Assembly (NCBI RefSeq): GCF_013488225.1
Contig: NZ_CP041241.1
Coordinates: 1,798,001-1,862,000, forward strand
Source: Sinorhizobium mexicanum
Lineage (GTDB): Bacteria; Pseudomonadota; Alphaproteobacteria; Rhizobiales; Rhizobiaceae
DNA: 64,000 nucleotides
Reading direction: 5' to 3'
Numbering within the stretch: the first letter of the stretch is position 1; each line of letters begins with the position of its first letter. Positions 1-8,764 of this stretch are shown piece by piece. Under the pieces are notes generated by a model. It was given only the letters and a program-made list of their open reading frames with translations, was not told the origin of the DNA and did no database searches. A program made the translations under genes and the position numbers.

Positions 1-388
1 TGATCGCTCCGGACTTCTGCTTCTGCATCACCGGCATGACGAGGCGGGTCGGCCGGATTACGTTCAGAAGATACGTGTCCATCCCGCGGTGCCAGTCTTC
101 GTCGGTGATTTCGAGGACCGGAGCGCGCGGGCCATGACCGGCGCTGTTGACCAGCACGTCGATGCGGCCCCACGTGCTAAAAGCGAGGTCGACAAGCCGT
201 TTCAGGTCCTCATTCGACTGGTTCGAGCCCGTGACCCCCAGCCCGCCGAGCTCCTTTGCCAGCGCTTCGCCCTTCCCCGAGGAAGAAAGGATGGCAACCT
301 TGTAGCCATCGGCCGCGAGCCTGCGTGCCGCCTCCGCTCCCATGCCGCTCCCACCTGCCGTAACCAGCGCGACCTTTTCTGTAGCCAT
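1..388 (-). CDS. SDR-family oxidoreductase, C-terminus cut by window edge
   Basis: About 129 N-terminal residues of a short-chain dehydrogenase/reductase; the rest lies outside the window. The nucleotide-binding motif TAGGSGMG is near residues 10-17, followed by the usual beta-alpha-beta stretch, and an NSAG motif (in place of the common NNAG) at about residue 84. The catalytic Tyr-x3-Lys is not reached. The start at 388 is preceded by an AAAGGAAA ribosome-binding site. It lies on the same strand as the downstream end of the imino-acid catabolic operon but is separated from it by about 290 bp, so it may be a separate unit. Substrate cannot be told from the sequence. Confidence 0.85.
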   Translation of the reverse strand, partial: MATEKVALVTAGGSGMGAEAARRLAADGYKVAILSSSGKGEALAKELGGLGVTGSNQSNEDLKRLVDLAFSTWGRIDVLVNSAGHGPRAPVLEITDEDWHRGMDTYLLNVIRPTRLVMPVMQKQKSGAI

Positions 389-502
389 GTCATTTCCTTT
401 CATGAAGTTCGTTCAAGAGTCCCGCGAATTTTGACATAAACGCTGCGCGGCAACTAAATAGAAATACACGCACGAGCCTGTAGGAAAACTGTTGGATGGC
501 TG

Positions 503-559
503 ATGGAAAGAGCCCGGGACAAGTTCCCGCCGCTCAACGCGCTCAGGATGTTCGAAAGC
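503..559 (+). pseudogene. Remnant of a LysR-type regulator N-terminus
   Basis: The first 19 codons read MERARDKFPPLNALRMFES, which looks like the start of GcvA-type LysR regulators (a PPLNALRxFE stretch just before the helix-turn-helix). After this the frame, open to 694, shows no helix-turn-helix and no LysR-like sequence. I read it as the broken 5' end of a lost regulator, divergent from the SDR gene ending at position 1. The rest of the gap 389-678 shows nothing else recognisable. Short matches can arise by chance, so this is tentative. Confidence 0.4.
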
Positions 560-678
560 CGGGCGCATCAAGCCAGAAGTCATCATGATGAAGGGGCGGG
601 TTCTCCCGGCCTCCCGCCTGCGGTAGCGTCGGACGGAATCCGTCAGCCTGCATCATCCAGAGCGCTCGCACCGCAGCG

Positions 679-1434
679 TTACGCCACCGCCTGAGCACCG
701 GTAATCTCGACCAGGCTGCCGCACATGAAGGCGGCCTCATCCGAGGCGAGGAACGCGACGAGGGCGGCCACTTCCTCGGGTTTTCCGATGCGCCCAAATG
801 GCACCAGCTCGTCGAGATCCGCGATCGTGCGACCCGAGCGCTTCACGCCCGCCTCCAGCATGGGCGTATGGATCTCGCCGGGGCAGACAGCATTCACGCG
901 GACTTTCTGGGGGGCGTAGTCGCGCGCAAGATTCTGCGTGAAGGCGGCAACTGCAGCCTTGGTCGTATTGTAGGCAATGTGGTTCGGAGCGGGATGAAGA
1001 CCCCATTGCGATGCGGTGTTGACGATCGCGCCGCCGCCCGCCTCGATCATGTGCGGCAACGCGGCACGGCAGAGGTGGAACATGGAGTCGAGGTTGACGG
1101 CGAAGCTCACCTGCCACTCGTCGTCGGTCAACGACAGCAGATTGCCCCGTCGATTGACGCCGGCATTGTTGACGAGGACGTCGATACGCCGACGAAGGGC
1201 GAAGGCCTCGGAAACAAGCCGAAAGCAGGCCTCCTTCTGCGAAATGTCAGCGGCGATCGCGACGGCCGAACCGCCGGCGGCCTCGATTTCGGACGCCACT
1301 ATGTTGGCCGCCTCACCATTTCCGTCGGAAACGACGACAAGCGCGCCCTCGTCCGCCAGCCGCCGCGATATGGCGGAACCAATACCGCCGCCGCCGCCCG
1401 TCACAACTGCAACCTTGCCGTCGAATCTCTTCAT
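679..1434 (-). CDS. SDR-family oxidoreductase
   Basis: A complete 251-residue classical short-chain dehydrogenase. The NAD(P)-binding motif TGGGGGIG is near residue 12, NNAG near residue 90, and the catalytic block SQWGLHPAPNHIAYNTTK gives Ser, Tyr and Lys in the expected spacing. It ends with the short-chain typical SLVEITGAQ region. It is the distal intact gene of the minus-strand operon, 15 bp after the preceding SDR, so the two are probably co-translated. A role on a hydroxylated intermediate of the imino-acid pathway is an inference from position; the substrate is unknown. Confidence 0.88.
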   Translation of the reverse strand: MKRFDGKVAVVTGGGGGIGSAISRRLADEGALVVVSDGNGEAANIVASEIEAAGGSAVAIAADISQKEACFRLVSEAFALRRRIDVLVNNAGVNRRGNLLSLTDDEWQVSFAVNLDSMFHLCRAALPHMIEAGGGAIVNTASQWGLHPAPNHIAYNTTKAAVAAFTQNLARDYAPQKVRVNAVCPGEIHTPMLEAGVKRSGRTIADLDELVPFGRIGKPEEVAALVAFLASDEAAFMCGSLVEITGAQAVA

Positions 1435-1449
1435 GATCCCTCCTCTGGT

Positions 1450-2211
1450 TTATCGAATGTAGCTGCCGCCATTCACGTCGAGCGTCGCGCCGTTCAGCGA
1501 GCGCTGCGACGGACGCAATGCGAAGGCGACGAGTTCGGCGATTTCCGAAGGTTGGGCCATCTCGCCGAGCGGAATGTCGGCGACGGCGGCCTGCTTGCCG
1601 AATTTCTCAACGAAGTTGTCTGCCATGTCCGTCTGAACCCAGCCTGGGGCAATCGCGATCGCCACGACGCCGTCGCCGGCGAAGCTGCGCGCGATGGACT
1701 TCGTAAGATTGATGAGCGCCGCCTTGGTTGCTCCGTAGGGCAAGGCATCGGCGGCGTAACCACGCTGCCCGGCGCGGCTCGCCATGTTGATGACGCGGCC
1801 GCCGCCGTGCGCCTTGAAATGCCTAATCGCCTCCTTGCAAAGGTCGGCCGCCGCAAAGAAATTCACCTGGAACTCCTTCTTCCACGCATCGACCCAGGCT
1901 TGCGGATCCGCATCGATCGTGACCTCTGTGCGGATGCCGGCGTTATTGACCACCGCGTGGATCCGCCCCGCCAGCGTCTCGGCCTGCCGCCAGAGCTGGA
2001 ATGCACCGCCTGGCTCAGAAAGGTCCGCCTGTACCAGGAATCCTTCGCCGGAGATCCGAGCAAGCAGGGCTTCGGCGCCGGTCCTGTCCCGGCCGAAGTG
2101 GATGATGGGACGTGCGCCGGCCTCCGCGAGACCCGTCACGATGGCCGCACCAATACCGCCCGACGCACCGGTGACCAGTACATTCTGCCCAGCGAGAGGT
2201 TTCATCGGCAT
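1450..2211 (-). CDS. SDR-family oxidoreductase
   Basis: A second complete SDR in tandem, 253 residues from the chosen start. It shows TGASGGIG, NNAG and the catalytic Tyr-x3-Lys in PYGATK. The frame is open further upstream, but the ATG at 2211 is preceded by a GGAG six bases away and gives the normal family N-terminus. An alternative ATG at 2229 overlaps the stop of the upstream racemase-family gene. It resembles 3-oxoacyl-ACP-reductase-like and sugar dehydrogenases in general, and it shares only the fold with its neighbour at 679-1434. The substrate is not predictable; co-transcription with the racemase-family gene is likely. Confidence 0.85.
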   Translation of the reverse strand: MPMKPLAGQNVLVTGASGGIGAAIVTGLAEAGARPIIHFGRDRTGAEALLARISGEGFLVQADLSEPGGAFQLWRQAETLAGRIHAVVNNAGIRTEVTIDADPQAWVDAWKKEFQVNFFAAADLCKEAIRHFKAHGGGRVINMASRAGQRGYAADALPYGATKAALINLTKSIARSFAGDGVVAIAIAPGWVQTDMADNFVEKFGKQAAVADIPLGEMAQPSEIAELVAFALRPSQRSLNGATLDVNGGSYIR

Positions 2212-2225
2212 CGCTTTCTCCTTTC

Positions 2226-3260
2226 TCATCCCAGCTGATCGACCCGCGGCCCCCAACTGTCGGAGAGCGCAAAGCCATTCCTGAATGGATCGTCATTCGA
2301 AAGCCGAAGCTGTTCGCGGCCATAGATCCAGCCGCGCCCGGTAATCCGTGGCAACAGGGCGGGCCTGCCGCAAACCTCGGTCTCACCTATGGCTTCCGCT
2401 ATGAACTCGCCGCCAATGATCGAGCGCGACACCCGCCGGTCTCCGGCTGAGACCTGGTTGCGCGCAAACAGCGTCGCGAGGTTCGCCGAGCTTCCGGTTC
2501 CACACGGCGACCGGTCGACCCGGCCCGGCTTCAGCGTCGTGCAGGTGCGCACGGCGCCATCCGGCTCGCTGCCCCGGAACATCACATAGGCAATCTCGTC
2601 GACACCGGTCAGCTGCGGATGTCTGACGGCGACCTGGTCCGCCAGAAGCGACTTCAGCTCGATCCCCGCTTCGGCCAGATAGCGTGCATTGGCGGGCGCG
2701 ATTTCGACGCCGATCTGATCGACGTCGACGATTGCGTAATAGACGCCGCCGAAGGCGATATCAGCCTTGATGCGGCCCCAGCGCGGCGTCTCGATCACGC
2801 GGTCCAGCGCCTCGGCGAAACTCGGCACATTGTCCAGACTGACGGAAAGGCAACGCCCCTCCCGGCAGATGGCCCGCGCGACGATCAGCCCCGCGGGCGT
2901 GTCGAGCCGGACGATCGTTTCCGGCTCCCGCATAGCAACCCTGCCACCCTCAAGCAGCGCGGTGACGACACAGATGCAATTGCTTCCGGACATCGGATGG
3001 GCACGGTCCGCCTGCAGCACGATGAAGCCGGCATCGGCGCCGGGCCTTGTCGGCGCGACGACGAGGTTGACCGACATGGCGACGCTCGCGCGCGGCTCGA
3101 AGGTGACGAAGCGGCGGAGACTGTCGTCGACGGTGTTGATGTAGTTCATCTTGTCGAGCATGGTCGCGCCGGAGATTTCCGGCGCGCCGCCGACAATCAC
3201 CTTGCCGATCTCGCCCTGGCAATGGACCAATAGCAGGTCAAGCGAACGGTCCCAGTTCAT
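2226..3260 (-). CDS. Proline racemase-family protein, Ser/Cys type (hydroxyproline epimerase or dehydratase)
   Basis: A 344-residue member of the proline racemase superfamily (proline racemase, 4-hydroxyproline 2-epimerase, trans-3-hydroxyproline dehydratase). The second catalytic thiol is present in DRSPCGTG (Cys253). The position of the first catalytic Cys is Ser91 in HPMSGSNC, so this is a Ser/Cys rather than Cys/Cys protein. The start at 3260 was chosen because it has an AAGGGG site nine bases upstream and gives exactly the same length as the paralogue at 6060-7094; longer starts up to 3296 are possible. It sits between the aldehyde dehydrogenase and the SDR genes. Epimerisation or dehydration of a hydroxyproline isomer is the likely role. 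Confidence 0.85.
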   Translation of the reverse strand: MNWDRSLDLLLVHCQGEIGKVIVGGAPEISGATMLDKMNYINTVDDSLRRFVTFEPRASVAMSVNLVVAPTRPGADAGFIVLQADRAHPMSGSNCICVVTALLEGGRVAMREPETIVRLDTPAGLIVARAICREGRCLSVSLDNVPSFAEALDRVIETPRWGRIKADIAFGGVYYAIVDVDQIGVEIAPANARYLAEAGIELKSLLADQVAVRHPQLTGVDEIAYVMFRGSEPDGAVRTCTTLKPGRVDRSPCGTGSSANLATLFARNQVSAGDRRVSRSIIGGEFIAEAIGETEVCGRPALLPRITGRGWIYGREQLRLSNDDPFRNGFALSDSWGPRVDQLG

Positions 3261-3274
3261 GGAGATGGGCCCCT

Positions 3275-4750
3275 TCATTTGATGTACCATCGCCATTTCT
3301 CGCCGGTGGCAAAGCGGGTGATCTGCTTGGTCTCAAGATAGTTCTCGAGGCCCCAGCGGCCGAGTTCGCGGCCGATGCCCGACTCCTTGTAGCCGCCCCA
3401 GGGCGCCTCGGTGAAGGTCGGCTGCGAGCAGTTGATCCAGACGATGCCGGCGCGGAAGCCGGCGGCAATCCGCTCGGCGCGGACATCGTCCTTCGACATC
3501 ACCGCCGCGGCGAGCCCGAAGCGGGAGTCGTTCGCAAGCGCGATTGCCTCTTCTTCCGTCGAGAAGGGCCGGATGCAGACGACGGGTCCAAAGATCTCCT
3601 CGCGCCAGGCGTCGCTGTCCAAGGCCACGTCGGTCAGGATCGTCGGCTCAAGATAATAGCCCTTGTCGAAACCCTCCGGACGGTTGCCGCCGCAGGCGAC
3701 CGTCGCACCGGCAGCTTTTGCCGCCTCGATCGCCGCGAGAACTTGTTCGTAGTGGCGTCCCGAGACGAGTGGCCCGAGAAGCACGCCCTCTTCAAGACCG
3801 TTGCCGATCCTGATCTTCTTCGTTTCCTCGACGAGCCGTGCCAGCAGGCGGTCATAGATCCCTTCGTGGACGAGGACCCGCGACGTCGCGGAGCAGACCT
3901 GACCCTGGTTCCAGAAGATACCGAACATGATCCATTCGACCGCCTCATCGATGTCTGCGTCGTCGAATACGACGAAGGGCGACTTGCCGCCGAGTTCGAG
4001 GCTGACACGCTTGATGTCGCGGGCCGCCGCCGCCATGATCTTCGAGCCGACCGCACCGGAGCCGGTGAAGGCGAGCTTGTCGACTTGCCTGTGGTCGATG
4101 ATCGCCTGCCCGGCGACCGAGCCGGCCCCGGTGACGACGTTGAGGACGCCGGGCGGCAGGCCTGCCTCGTCGGCGATCGCTGCGAGTTCGAGCGCCGTCA
4201 ACGAGGTGACTTCCGCCGGCTTCAGCACGACCGTGCAGCCGGCGGCAAGCGCAGGCGCAACCTTCCAGGCCGCCATGAGAAGCGGGTAGTTCCACGGGAT
4301 GATCGCACCGGCGACGCCGATCGGCTCCTTGACCGCCTTCGACGTGAACCGGGCATCAGGCAACGTGATCGGCTCTTCCGGATTGTTGTCGAGCTCATCG
4401 GCGAGCCCCGCATAGAAGTCGAAGCAACCGGCCGCATCGGCGATATCCCAGTCCGCCTCCGCAAACGGCTTGCCGTTATCGATCACTTCGAGACGGGCGA
4501 TTTCCGCCTGACGGGCGCGGATACCGTCGGCGATGGCGCGCAGGTATTTGGCTCTTTGTGCACCGGACAGCTTCGGCCAGCCATCCTTGTCGAAGGCGCG
4601 GCGTGCCGCCTTCACGGCAACATCGACGTCCTTCGCCGTTGCCGCGGCGACCTTGTGGATCACTTCTTCTGTCGCCGGATTGACGACGTCGAACGTCCTG
4701 CCGTTTGCGGCCGCCATCCATTTTCCGTCGATGTAGAGTTTGCTGCGCAT
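3275..4750 (-). CDS. NAD(P)+-dependent aldehyde dehydrogenase
   Basis: A full-length (491 residues) aldehyde dehydrogenase. The catalytic Glu252 lies in LELGGKSP and the catalytic Cys286 in NQGQVCSA; the cofactor-binding stretch IIPWNYPLL and the motif near FTGSGAVG are also present. The C-terminal APWGGYKESGIGRELG resembles betaine-aldehyde and amino-aldehyde dehydrogenases. In a hydroxyproline pathway this position is filled by alpha-ketoglutarate-semialdehyde dehydrogenase, which is the contextual guess, but the sequence alone points rather to the betaine-aldehyde-like branch. The start at 4750 has GGAG seven bases upstream; ATG 4762 is an alternative. The next gene's start region overlaps its stop. 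Confidence 0.88.
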   Translation of the reverse strand: MRSKLYIDGKWMAAANGRTFDVVNPATEEVIHKVAAATAKDVDVAVKAARRAFDKDGWPKLSGAQRAKYLRAIADGIRARQAEIARLEVIDNGKPFAEADWDIADAAGCFDFYAGLADELDNNPEEPITLPDARFTSKAVKEPIGVAGAIIPWNYPLLMAAWKVAPALAAGCTVVLKPAEVTSLTALELAAIADEAGLPPGVLNVVTGAGSVAGQAIIDHRQVDKLAFTGSGAVGSKIMAAAARDIKRVSLELGGKSPFVVFDDADIDEAVEWIMFGIFWNQGQVCSATSRVLVHEGIYDRLLARLVEETKKIRIGNGLEEGVLLGPLVSGRHYEQVLAAIEAAKAAGATVACGGNRPEGFDKGYYLEPTILTDVALDSDAWREEIFGPVVCIRPFSTEEEAIALANDSRFGLAAAVMSKDDVRAERIAAGFRAGIVWINCSQPTFTEAPWGGYKESGIGRELGRWGLENYLETKQITRFATGEKWRWYIK

Positions 4751-4780
4751 TGTTCGCTCCATTGATTCCCACGCGGGCCG

Positions 4781-6031
4781 TCAGAATCGGTCGACGCGGT
4801 ATGGTTTGAGATCGATCGGGGGTTGGACGCCCGTCACAAGATCGGCGATGAGCCTCCCGGTCGTCGCCGCATAGGTGAGGCCCAGATGCCCGTGGCCGGT
4901 CGCGTAGAAGAGGCCGCGATGTTTCGCGGAAGCGCCGATGATCGGCACCGTATCGGGAAGTGCCGGGCGATGGCCCATCCACTCCGTGGTTTTCTCCGCC
5001 CGGAGACCCGGCAGGGCCTCCTGCGCCCGCTTGACCAGCACCTTCGCCCGCCGGTAGTCCGGCGCGGCGTCGAGCCCGGCCATTTCCACCGTGCCGCCGA
5101 CTCGGATGCCGCCGGCGGTCGGCGTGACCATGAAGGCGCGCGCCGGCCAGATGATCGAGTGACGCATCGAAATGCCGGGCGCCATGATCTGGGTGTGATA
5201 GCCGCGCTCGGTCTCGAGCGGGATCGGTTCGCCGAGAAGCCGCGCCAGCCTGCCGGTATAGGCGCCGGCGCAAAGCACGATTTGAGACGCGGCGATCGAG
5301 CGACTATCCTTCAGGCGAACGGCCTTGACGCCATCACCGTGATCGAAGCCGACGACCTCGTCTTGCTCGATCCTGCCGCCGAGCGCCCGGAACGCCTCCC
5401 TCAGTTTCAGGAGAAGCCGATGCGGGTCGCGGATCGAACGGTTATCGGGAAAGAGGATCGCCTTCGCGATCTTCGACGTCAGCGCCGGTTCGAGGTCGCG
5501 GATGGCGTTGCCGTCGAGGACTTCATGGCGCAAGCCGAAACGTTCGAGCACCTCGATATGCTCCCTGTCCGCCCTGAACTCGGCCTCATCCGCATAGAGG
5601 CTCAGGCACCCTTCCTCGGTCAGCATGTCGGATAGGCCGGTCGTCTGCAGCAGAGGCGTCAGGTCTTCGTAGACACGACGACAAAGTACTGCGCCTGCAG
5701 CCTCCAGTTCCTTCACCCGCGACGGACGGCTCGCTTCCAGAAACCGGAGAAACCACGGGGCGAGCTTCGGCACATAGAAGGGACGGACCCGCACCGGCCC
5801 CTCCGGATCGATCAGCCATTTCGGCATCTGCGCCCAGACCGAAGGGCGGGAGGCGGGCATGAACTCGGTGACCGCGATCGATGCCATGTTGCCGTAGGAG
5901 GCGCCCTTGCCATCGAAATCTCGCTCGATGAGAACGACGTCTTTTCCGCGGCGTCGAAGTTCATGGGCGATCGTCGTGCCGATGATACCGGCACCTACGA
6001 CGACGACAGGACCCTCGTTATTGCTCGTCAT
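4781..6031 (-). CDS. FAD-dependent D-amino acid oxidase/dehydrogenase (DadA family)
   Basis: A 416-residue DAO-fold flavoprotein. The FAD-binding motif VVGAGIIGTTIAHELRRRG is at residues 10-30 and is followed by IERD; the C-terminal GHGHLGLTYAATTGRLIADL is the usual second FAD contact. It most resembles the small subunit of D-amino-acid dehydrogenase and D-hydroxyproline dehydrogenases. Placed next to two racemase-family proteins, it would oxidise the D-configured imino acid to a pyrroline carboxylate, feeding the DapA-like lyase. It acts at the inner face of the membrane or in the cytoplasm; no signal peptide is seen. Confidence 0.88.
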   Translation of the reverse strand: MTSNNEGPVVVVGAGIIGTTIAHELRRRGKDVVLIERDFDGKGASYGNMASIAVTEFMPASRPSVWAQMPKWLIDPEGPVRVRPFYVPKLAPWFLRFLEASRPSRVKELEAAGAVLCRRVYEDLTPLLQTTGLSDMLTEEGCLSLYADEAEFRADREHIEVLERFGLRHEVLDGNAIRDLEPALTSKIAKAILFPDNRSIRDPHRLLLKLREAFRALGGRIEQDEVVGFDHGDGVKAVRLKDSRSIAASQIVLCAGAYTGRLARLLGEPIPLETERGYHTQIMAPGISMRHSIIWPARAFMVTPTAGGIRVGGTVEMAGLDAAPDYRRAKVLVKRAQEALPGLRAEKTTEWMGHRPALPDTVPIIGASAKHRGLFYATGHGHLGLTYAATTGRLIADLVTGVQPPIDLKPYRVDRF

Positions 6032-6059
6032 GTTTTCTGCTCTCGGACTGGTGCGGTCG

Positions 6060-7094
6060 TCATACTGTGGTCATCCAGGTGTCGGCCACCGTGAAGCCCT
6101 GGGGATACGGATCGGTCGGGTCCATGCCCATCTGGCAGAGCCCGGTGATCCAGGCCTGGCCGGCGATCGCCGGTATGACGGCGTCGTACCTCCCGACAGT
6201 CGTCAGGCCGTCGATCGTGCAGGTGAAGCGGCTGCCGGTGATCGATTCATGGATGAGTGTTTCGCCGGGCTGGATCAGCCCCTTGGCGTGAAGGAGCGCC
6301 AGCCTCGCCGACGAGCCGGTGCCACAGGGCGAGCGATCGCAACGCCCCGGCGAGACGACGACGCAGTTCTTCGAGATGAGCTGGCCATCCTCCCGCCGAA
6401 GCGGCCCCATGAACTGTGTGTTGGTGATGCCCGATATGGCCGGGTTCTCCGGATGCTCGACAGCCAACTGCTCGGCGGCCGCGAATTTGAGCTTCTGCCC
6501 GATTTCGCAGAGCTCGCGGGCTTCCGAGGGGTCGATCGAGAAGCCGAGATCGGCGGCGTTGACCATCGTGTAGGTCATCCCGCCATAGACGACGTCGATC
6601 CGGACGGCGCCCAAACCGGGAACCTCGATCTTGGCGTCGAGGTGGTAGCAGAAGGCCGGCTGGTTCACGAGCCGGACGCTCGTCACCTTGCCATCGGCGC
6701 ATTCGCAACGCACCTTGATCAGGCCTGCGGGAGACTCGAGCGTCAACTCGGTGACCGGCTCGTGCATCGGCAGGATCCCGGTCTCGAGCAGCGCCGTCGC
6801 TACGCACATCGTGTTCGAACCCGACATCGCCGGGTATTCGGTGGTCTCCAGGATCACATAGCCCATGTCGGCTTCGCGGTGGTTGGACGGGAGCACGATA
6901 TTGGCATTGTGCCAGACAGCCCCGCGCGGCTCGAACAGCACCATCTTGCGGATGGCGTCCATGTGTGTTTCGAGATGAACCCGCTTGTCGAACATGGTCT
7001 CGCCGGGAACCTGACCGACGCCGCCGACGATGACCTTGCCGCTTTCGCCTTCGGCATGGCAGTCAACGACAGAAAGGACTTTGCTGAAGCGCAT
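6060..7094 (-). CDS. Proline racemase-family protein, Ser/Cys type (second paralogue)
   Basis: A paralogue of the protein at 2226-3260, also 344 residues. Ser91 in YPAMSGSNTMC replaces the first catalytic Cys and Cys257 in CDRSPCGTG is kept, so it has the same Ser/Cys pair. The start at 7094 has AAGGAG eight bases upstream; an upstream in-frame start would add eight residues. It lies between the DapA-like lyase and the FAD oxidase, the usual place for a hydroxyproline 2-epimerase. It keeps more of the family consensus (DCHAEGESGKVI at the N-terminus) than the other copy, so it is the better candidate for the main epimerase of the pathway. Confidence 0.88.
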   Translation of the reverse strand: MRFSKVLSVVDCHAEGESGKVIVGGVGQVPGETMFDKRVHLETHMDAIRKMVLFEPRGAVWHNANIVLPSNHREADMGYVILETTEYPAMSGSNTMCVATALLETGILPMHEPVTELTLESPAGLIKVRCECADGKVTSVRLVNQPAFCYHLDAKIEVPGLGAVRIDVVYGGMTYTMVNAADLGFSIDPSEARELCEIGQKLKFAAAEQLAVEHPENPAISGITNTQFMGPLRREDGQLISKNCVVVSPGRCDRSPCGTGSSARLALLHAKGLIQPGETLIHESITGSRFTCTIDGLTTVGRYDAVIPAIAGQAWITGLCQMGMDPTDPYPQGFTVADTWMTTV

Positions 7095-7180
7095 CTCTCT
7101 AGCTCCTTGGCCTTGCACAGTTGTCGAGGCGCCGCTTCCCTGAATGCCGAACGGCCGGGACCCGGCGCCTTGGCAAGGGA

Positions 7181-8059
7181 TTACCAGTTCAGGATCGGCT
7201 CCATAGCCGTGCGGAATTCGGCCTTTTCATCGTCAGTCAGCGGTCCGAGCGGCGCGCGGCACTCACCCATGGGCAGGCCCTGAAGCTCGCAGCCATACTT
7301 GATCTTCTGCACGAACTTGCCGCTTTCGAGGATGTTCATCGCGCGGTAGAGCGTTTTCATCTGGGCACGCGCCTTGTCGAGATCACCGGATTTGAATGTT
7401 CGGTCGAGATCGCAGCACGCCTTGGCCATGCAGTTCGCCGGCCCGCAGATCCAGCTCTCTGCGCCCCAGAACATGAAGTCGAGTGCGATATCATCCGAGC
7501 CGGAAACCAGTTGAATGCGGCCGTCGTAGCGGCTGGCGATGTCGATTGCGCGCTGCAAGACCCCCGAGCTTTCCTTGATGCCGATCACGCGCGGATTGTC
7601 GGCGAAGTGGTCCATCAGCTCGAAACCGATGTCCGAGCCATCCTTGGCCGGATAGGAATAGAGGACCAAGTTCACGTCCACGGCATCGAGCACGGTTTCA
7701 TAATGCCGGATCAGTTCTGCTTGCGTGGGGCGAGTGTAGAACGGTGGCGCGAGCAGCACAGTGTCGTAGCCGATCTCCTTGGCGATCGCCGTCTGCTCGA
7801 TAACCTCGCGGGTGGCGGGCGCATTGGTGCCGGCGATCAGAATTTCGCCCGGTTTGGCAAAGTCCTTGACGAATTGCAGCACGTCGCGGCGCTCTTCCGT
7901 GGACTGGCTGAAATACTCGCCGGTCGATCCGTTCGGAACCCAGCCGGTAACGCCGGCATCACGCAGATGTGCCAGAAGCTTTTCGAAAGCCTTGAAGTCT
8001 ATCCTGTTGTTCGCGTCGAACGGGGTGATGAGGGCGGGCATGACGCCAGAGAGTTTCAT
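7181..8059 (-). CDS. Dihydrodipicolinate synthase-family lyase/deaminase (DapA-like)
   Basis: A class I aldolase-fold protein of 292 residues. The Schiff-base lysine is Lys162 in VIGIKESSG, the conserved tyrosine region is LYSYP (134-138), and the GSTGEY loop near residue 45 matches the family. In hydroxyproline-degrading operons this family supplies 1-pyrroline-4-hydroxy-2-carboxylate deaminase, which forms alpha-ketoglutarate semialdehyde; the neighbours here support that reading. The start at 8059 has AAGGAGATA just upstream and removes an unlikely 26-residue extension that would overlap the permease gene. Other members of the fold (sialate lyase, KDG aldolase) cannot be excluded on sequence alone. 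Confidence 0.87.
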   Translation of the reverse strand: MKLSGVMPALITPFDANNRIDFKAFEKLLAHLRDAGVTGWVPNGSTGEYFSQSTEERRDVLQFVKDFAKPGEILIAGTNAPATREVIEQTAIAKEIGYDTVLLAPPFYTRPTQAELIRHYETVLDAVDVNLVLYSYPAKDGSDIGFELMDHFADNPRVIGIKESSGVLQRAIDIASRYDGRIQLVSGSDDIALDFMFWGAESWICGPANCMAKACCDLDRTFKSGDLDKARAQMKTLYRAMNILESGKFVQKIKYGCELQGLPMGECRAPLGPLTDDEKAEFRTAMEPILNW

Positions 8060-8087
8060 GAAGTATCTCCTTTCGAAAGAATTCGGT

Positions 8088-8753
8088 TCAGATCGCGAGT
8101 TTGGCGAGCACGCGCCGCTCGACGAGCGTGACGGCACGGGTCAGCGGAAACGCGATCACGAAGTAGATGAGAGCGACGACGGTCAGCACCTCGATAGGCC
8201 GCGCCGTATTGTTGGAAATGTTCTGGCCGACGAACATTAGGTCGGCCATGCCGACGGCGGAGACGAGCGCGCTTTCCTTGAACAGGCTGACGCAGTTCGA
8301 CAGCAGCGTCGGAACGGCGCGGAGCACCGCCTGGGGCAGGATGACGCTCGTCACCTGGACGCGGCGCGAAAGACCGAGCGCGACGCAGGCGTCGAGTTGC
8401 TCCGGCCCGATTGATTTCAGCGAGGCCCGAAAGGTCTCGCTGGTGATCGCGCCCATGTAGAGCGTCAGTGCGATCACACCGGAGGTGAGATTGGAGAGTT
8501 CGACGCCGAGGATCAGCGGCAGGCAGAAGAAGATCCAGAAGAGCTGGACGAGCACCGGCGTGCCGCGGAAGAACTCGACATAGATACTGGAGACCGCGCG
8601 CAGGATGGCGCTGCGCGATGTGCGGGCAAGGCCGATGAAAAAACCGAGGCTGCAGCCGAGAACGACACAGATCAGCGTCAGCTTGATCGTCATCCAGAGA
8701 CCGAGCGCGAGCGCTTCCTGGAAACGAAGGACAATGGAGAAGTCGAGAGCCAT
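8088..8753 (-). CDS. Polar amino-acid ABC transporter, permease 1
   Basis: A 221-residue inner-membrane permease of the His/Glu/Gln/Arg/opine family. It shows several hydrophobic spans and the cytoplasmic loop with the EQLDACVALGLSRRVQVTSVILPQA motif region (about residues 125-150) that docks the ATPase. It is encoded directly before the DapA-like gene and 11 bp after its partner permease, so the transporter and the catabolic enzymes belong to one operon. The start at 8753 has GAGGAGAAG upstream. Substrate: probably the imino acid degraded by the cluster. Confidence 0.9.
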   Translation of the reverse strand: MALDFSIVLRFQEALALGLWMTIKLTLICVVLGCSLGFFIGLARTSRSAILRAVSSIYVEFFRGTPVLVQLFWIFFCLPLILGVELSNLTSGVIALTLYMGAITSETFRASLKSIGPEQLDACVALGLSRRVQVTSVILPQAVLRAVPTLLSNCVSLFKESALVSAVGMADLMFVGQNISNNTARPIEVLTVVALIYFVIAFPLTRAVTLVERRVLAKLAI

Positions 8754-8764
8754 GGGTCTTCTCC

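Noticed and set aside
868..2238. Long plus-strand open frame opposite the SDR genes
   Set aside because: It covers two genes with intact SDR motifs on the other strand and shows only Arg/Asp-rich sequence without a domain.
4781..6031. Glycine oxidase ThiO or sarcosine oxidase
   Set aside because: The gene context (racemase-family and DapA-like genes) and the DadA-like N- and C-terminal motifs fit a D-amino/imino acid dehydrogenase better; no thi or sox genes are nearby.
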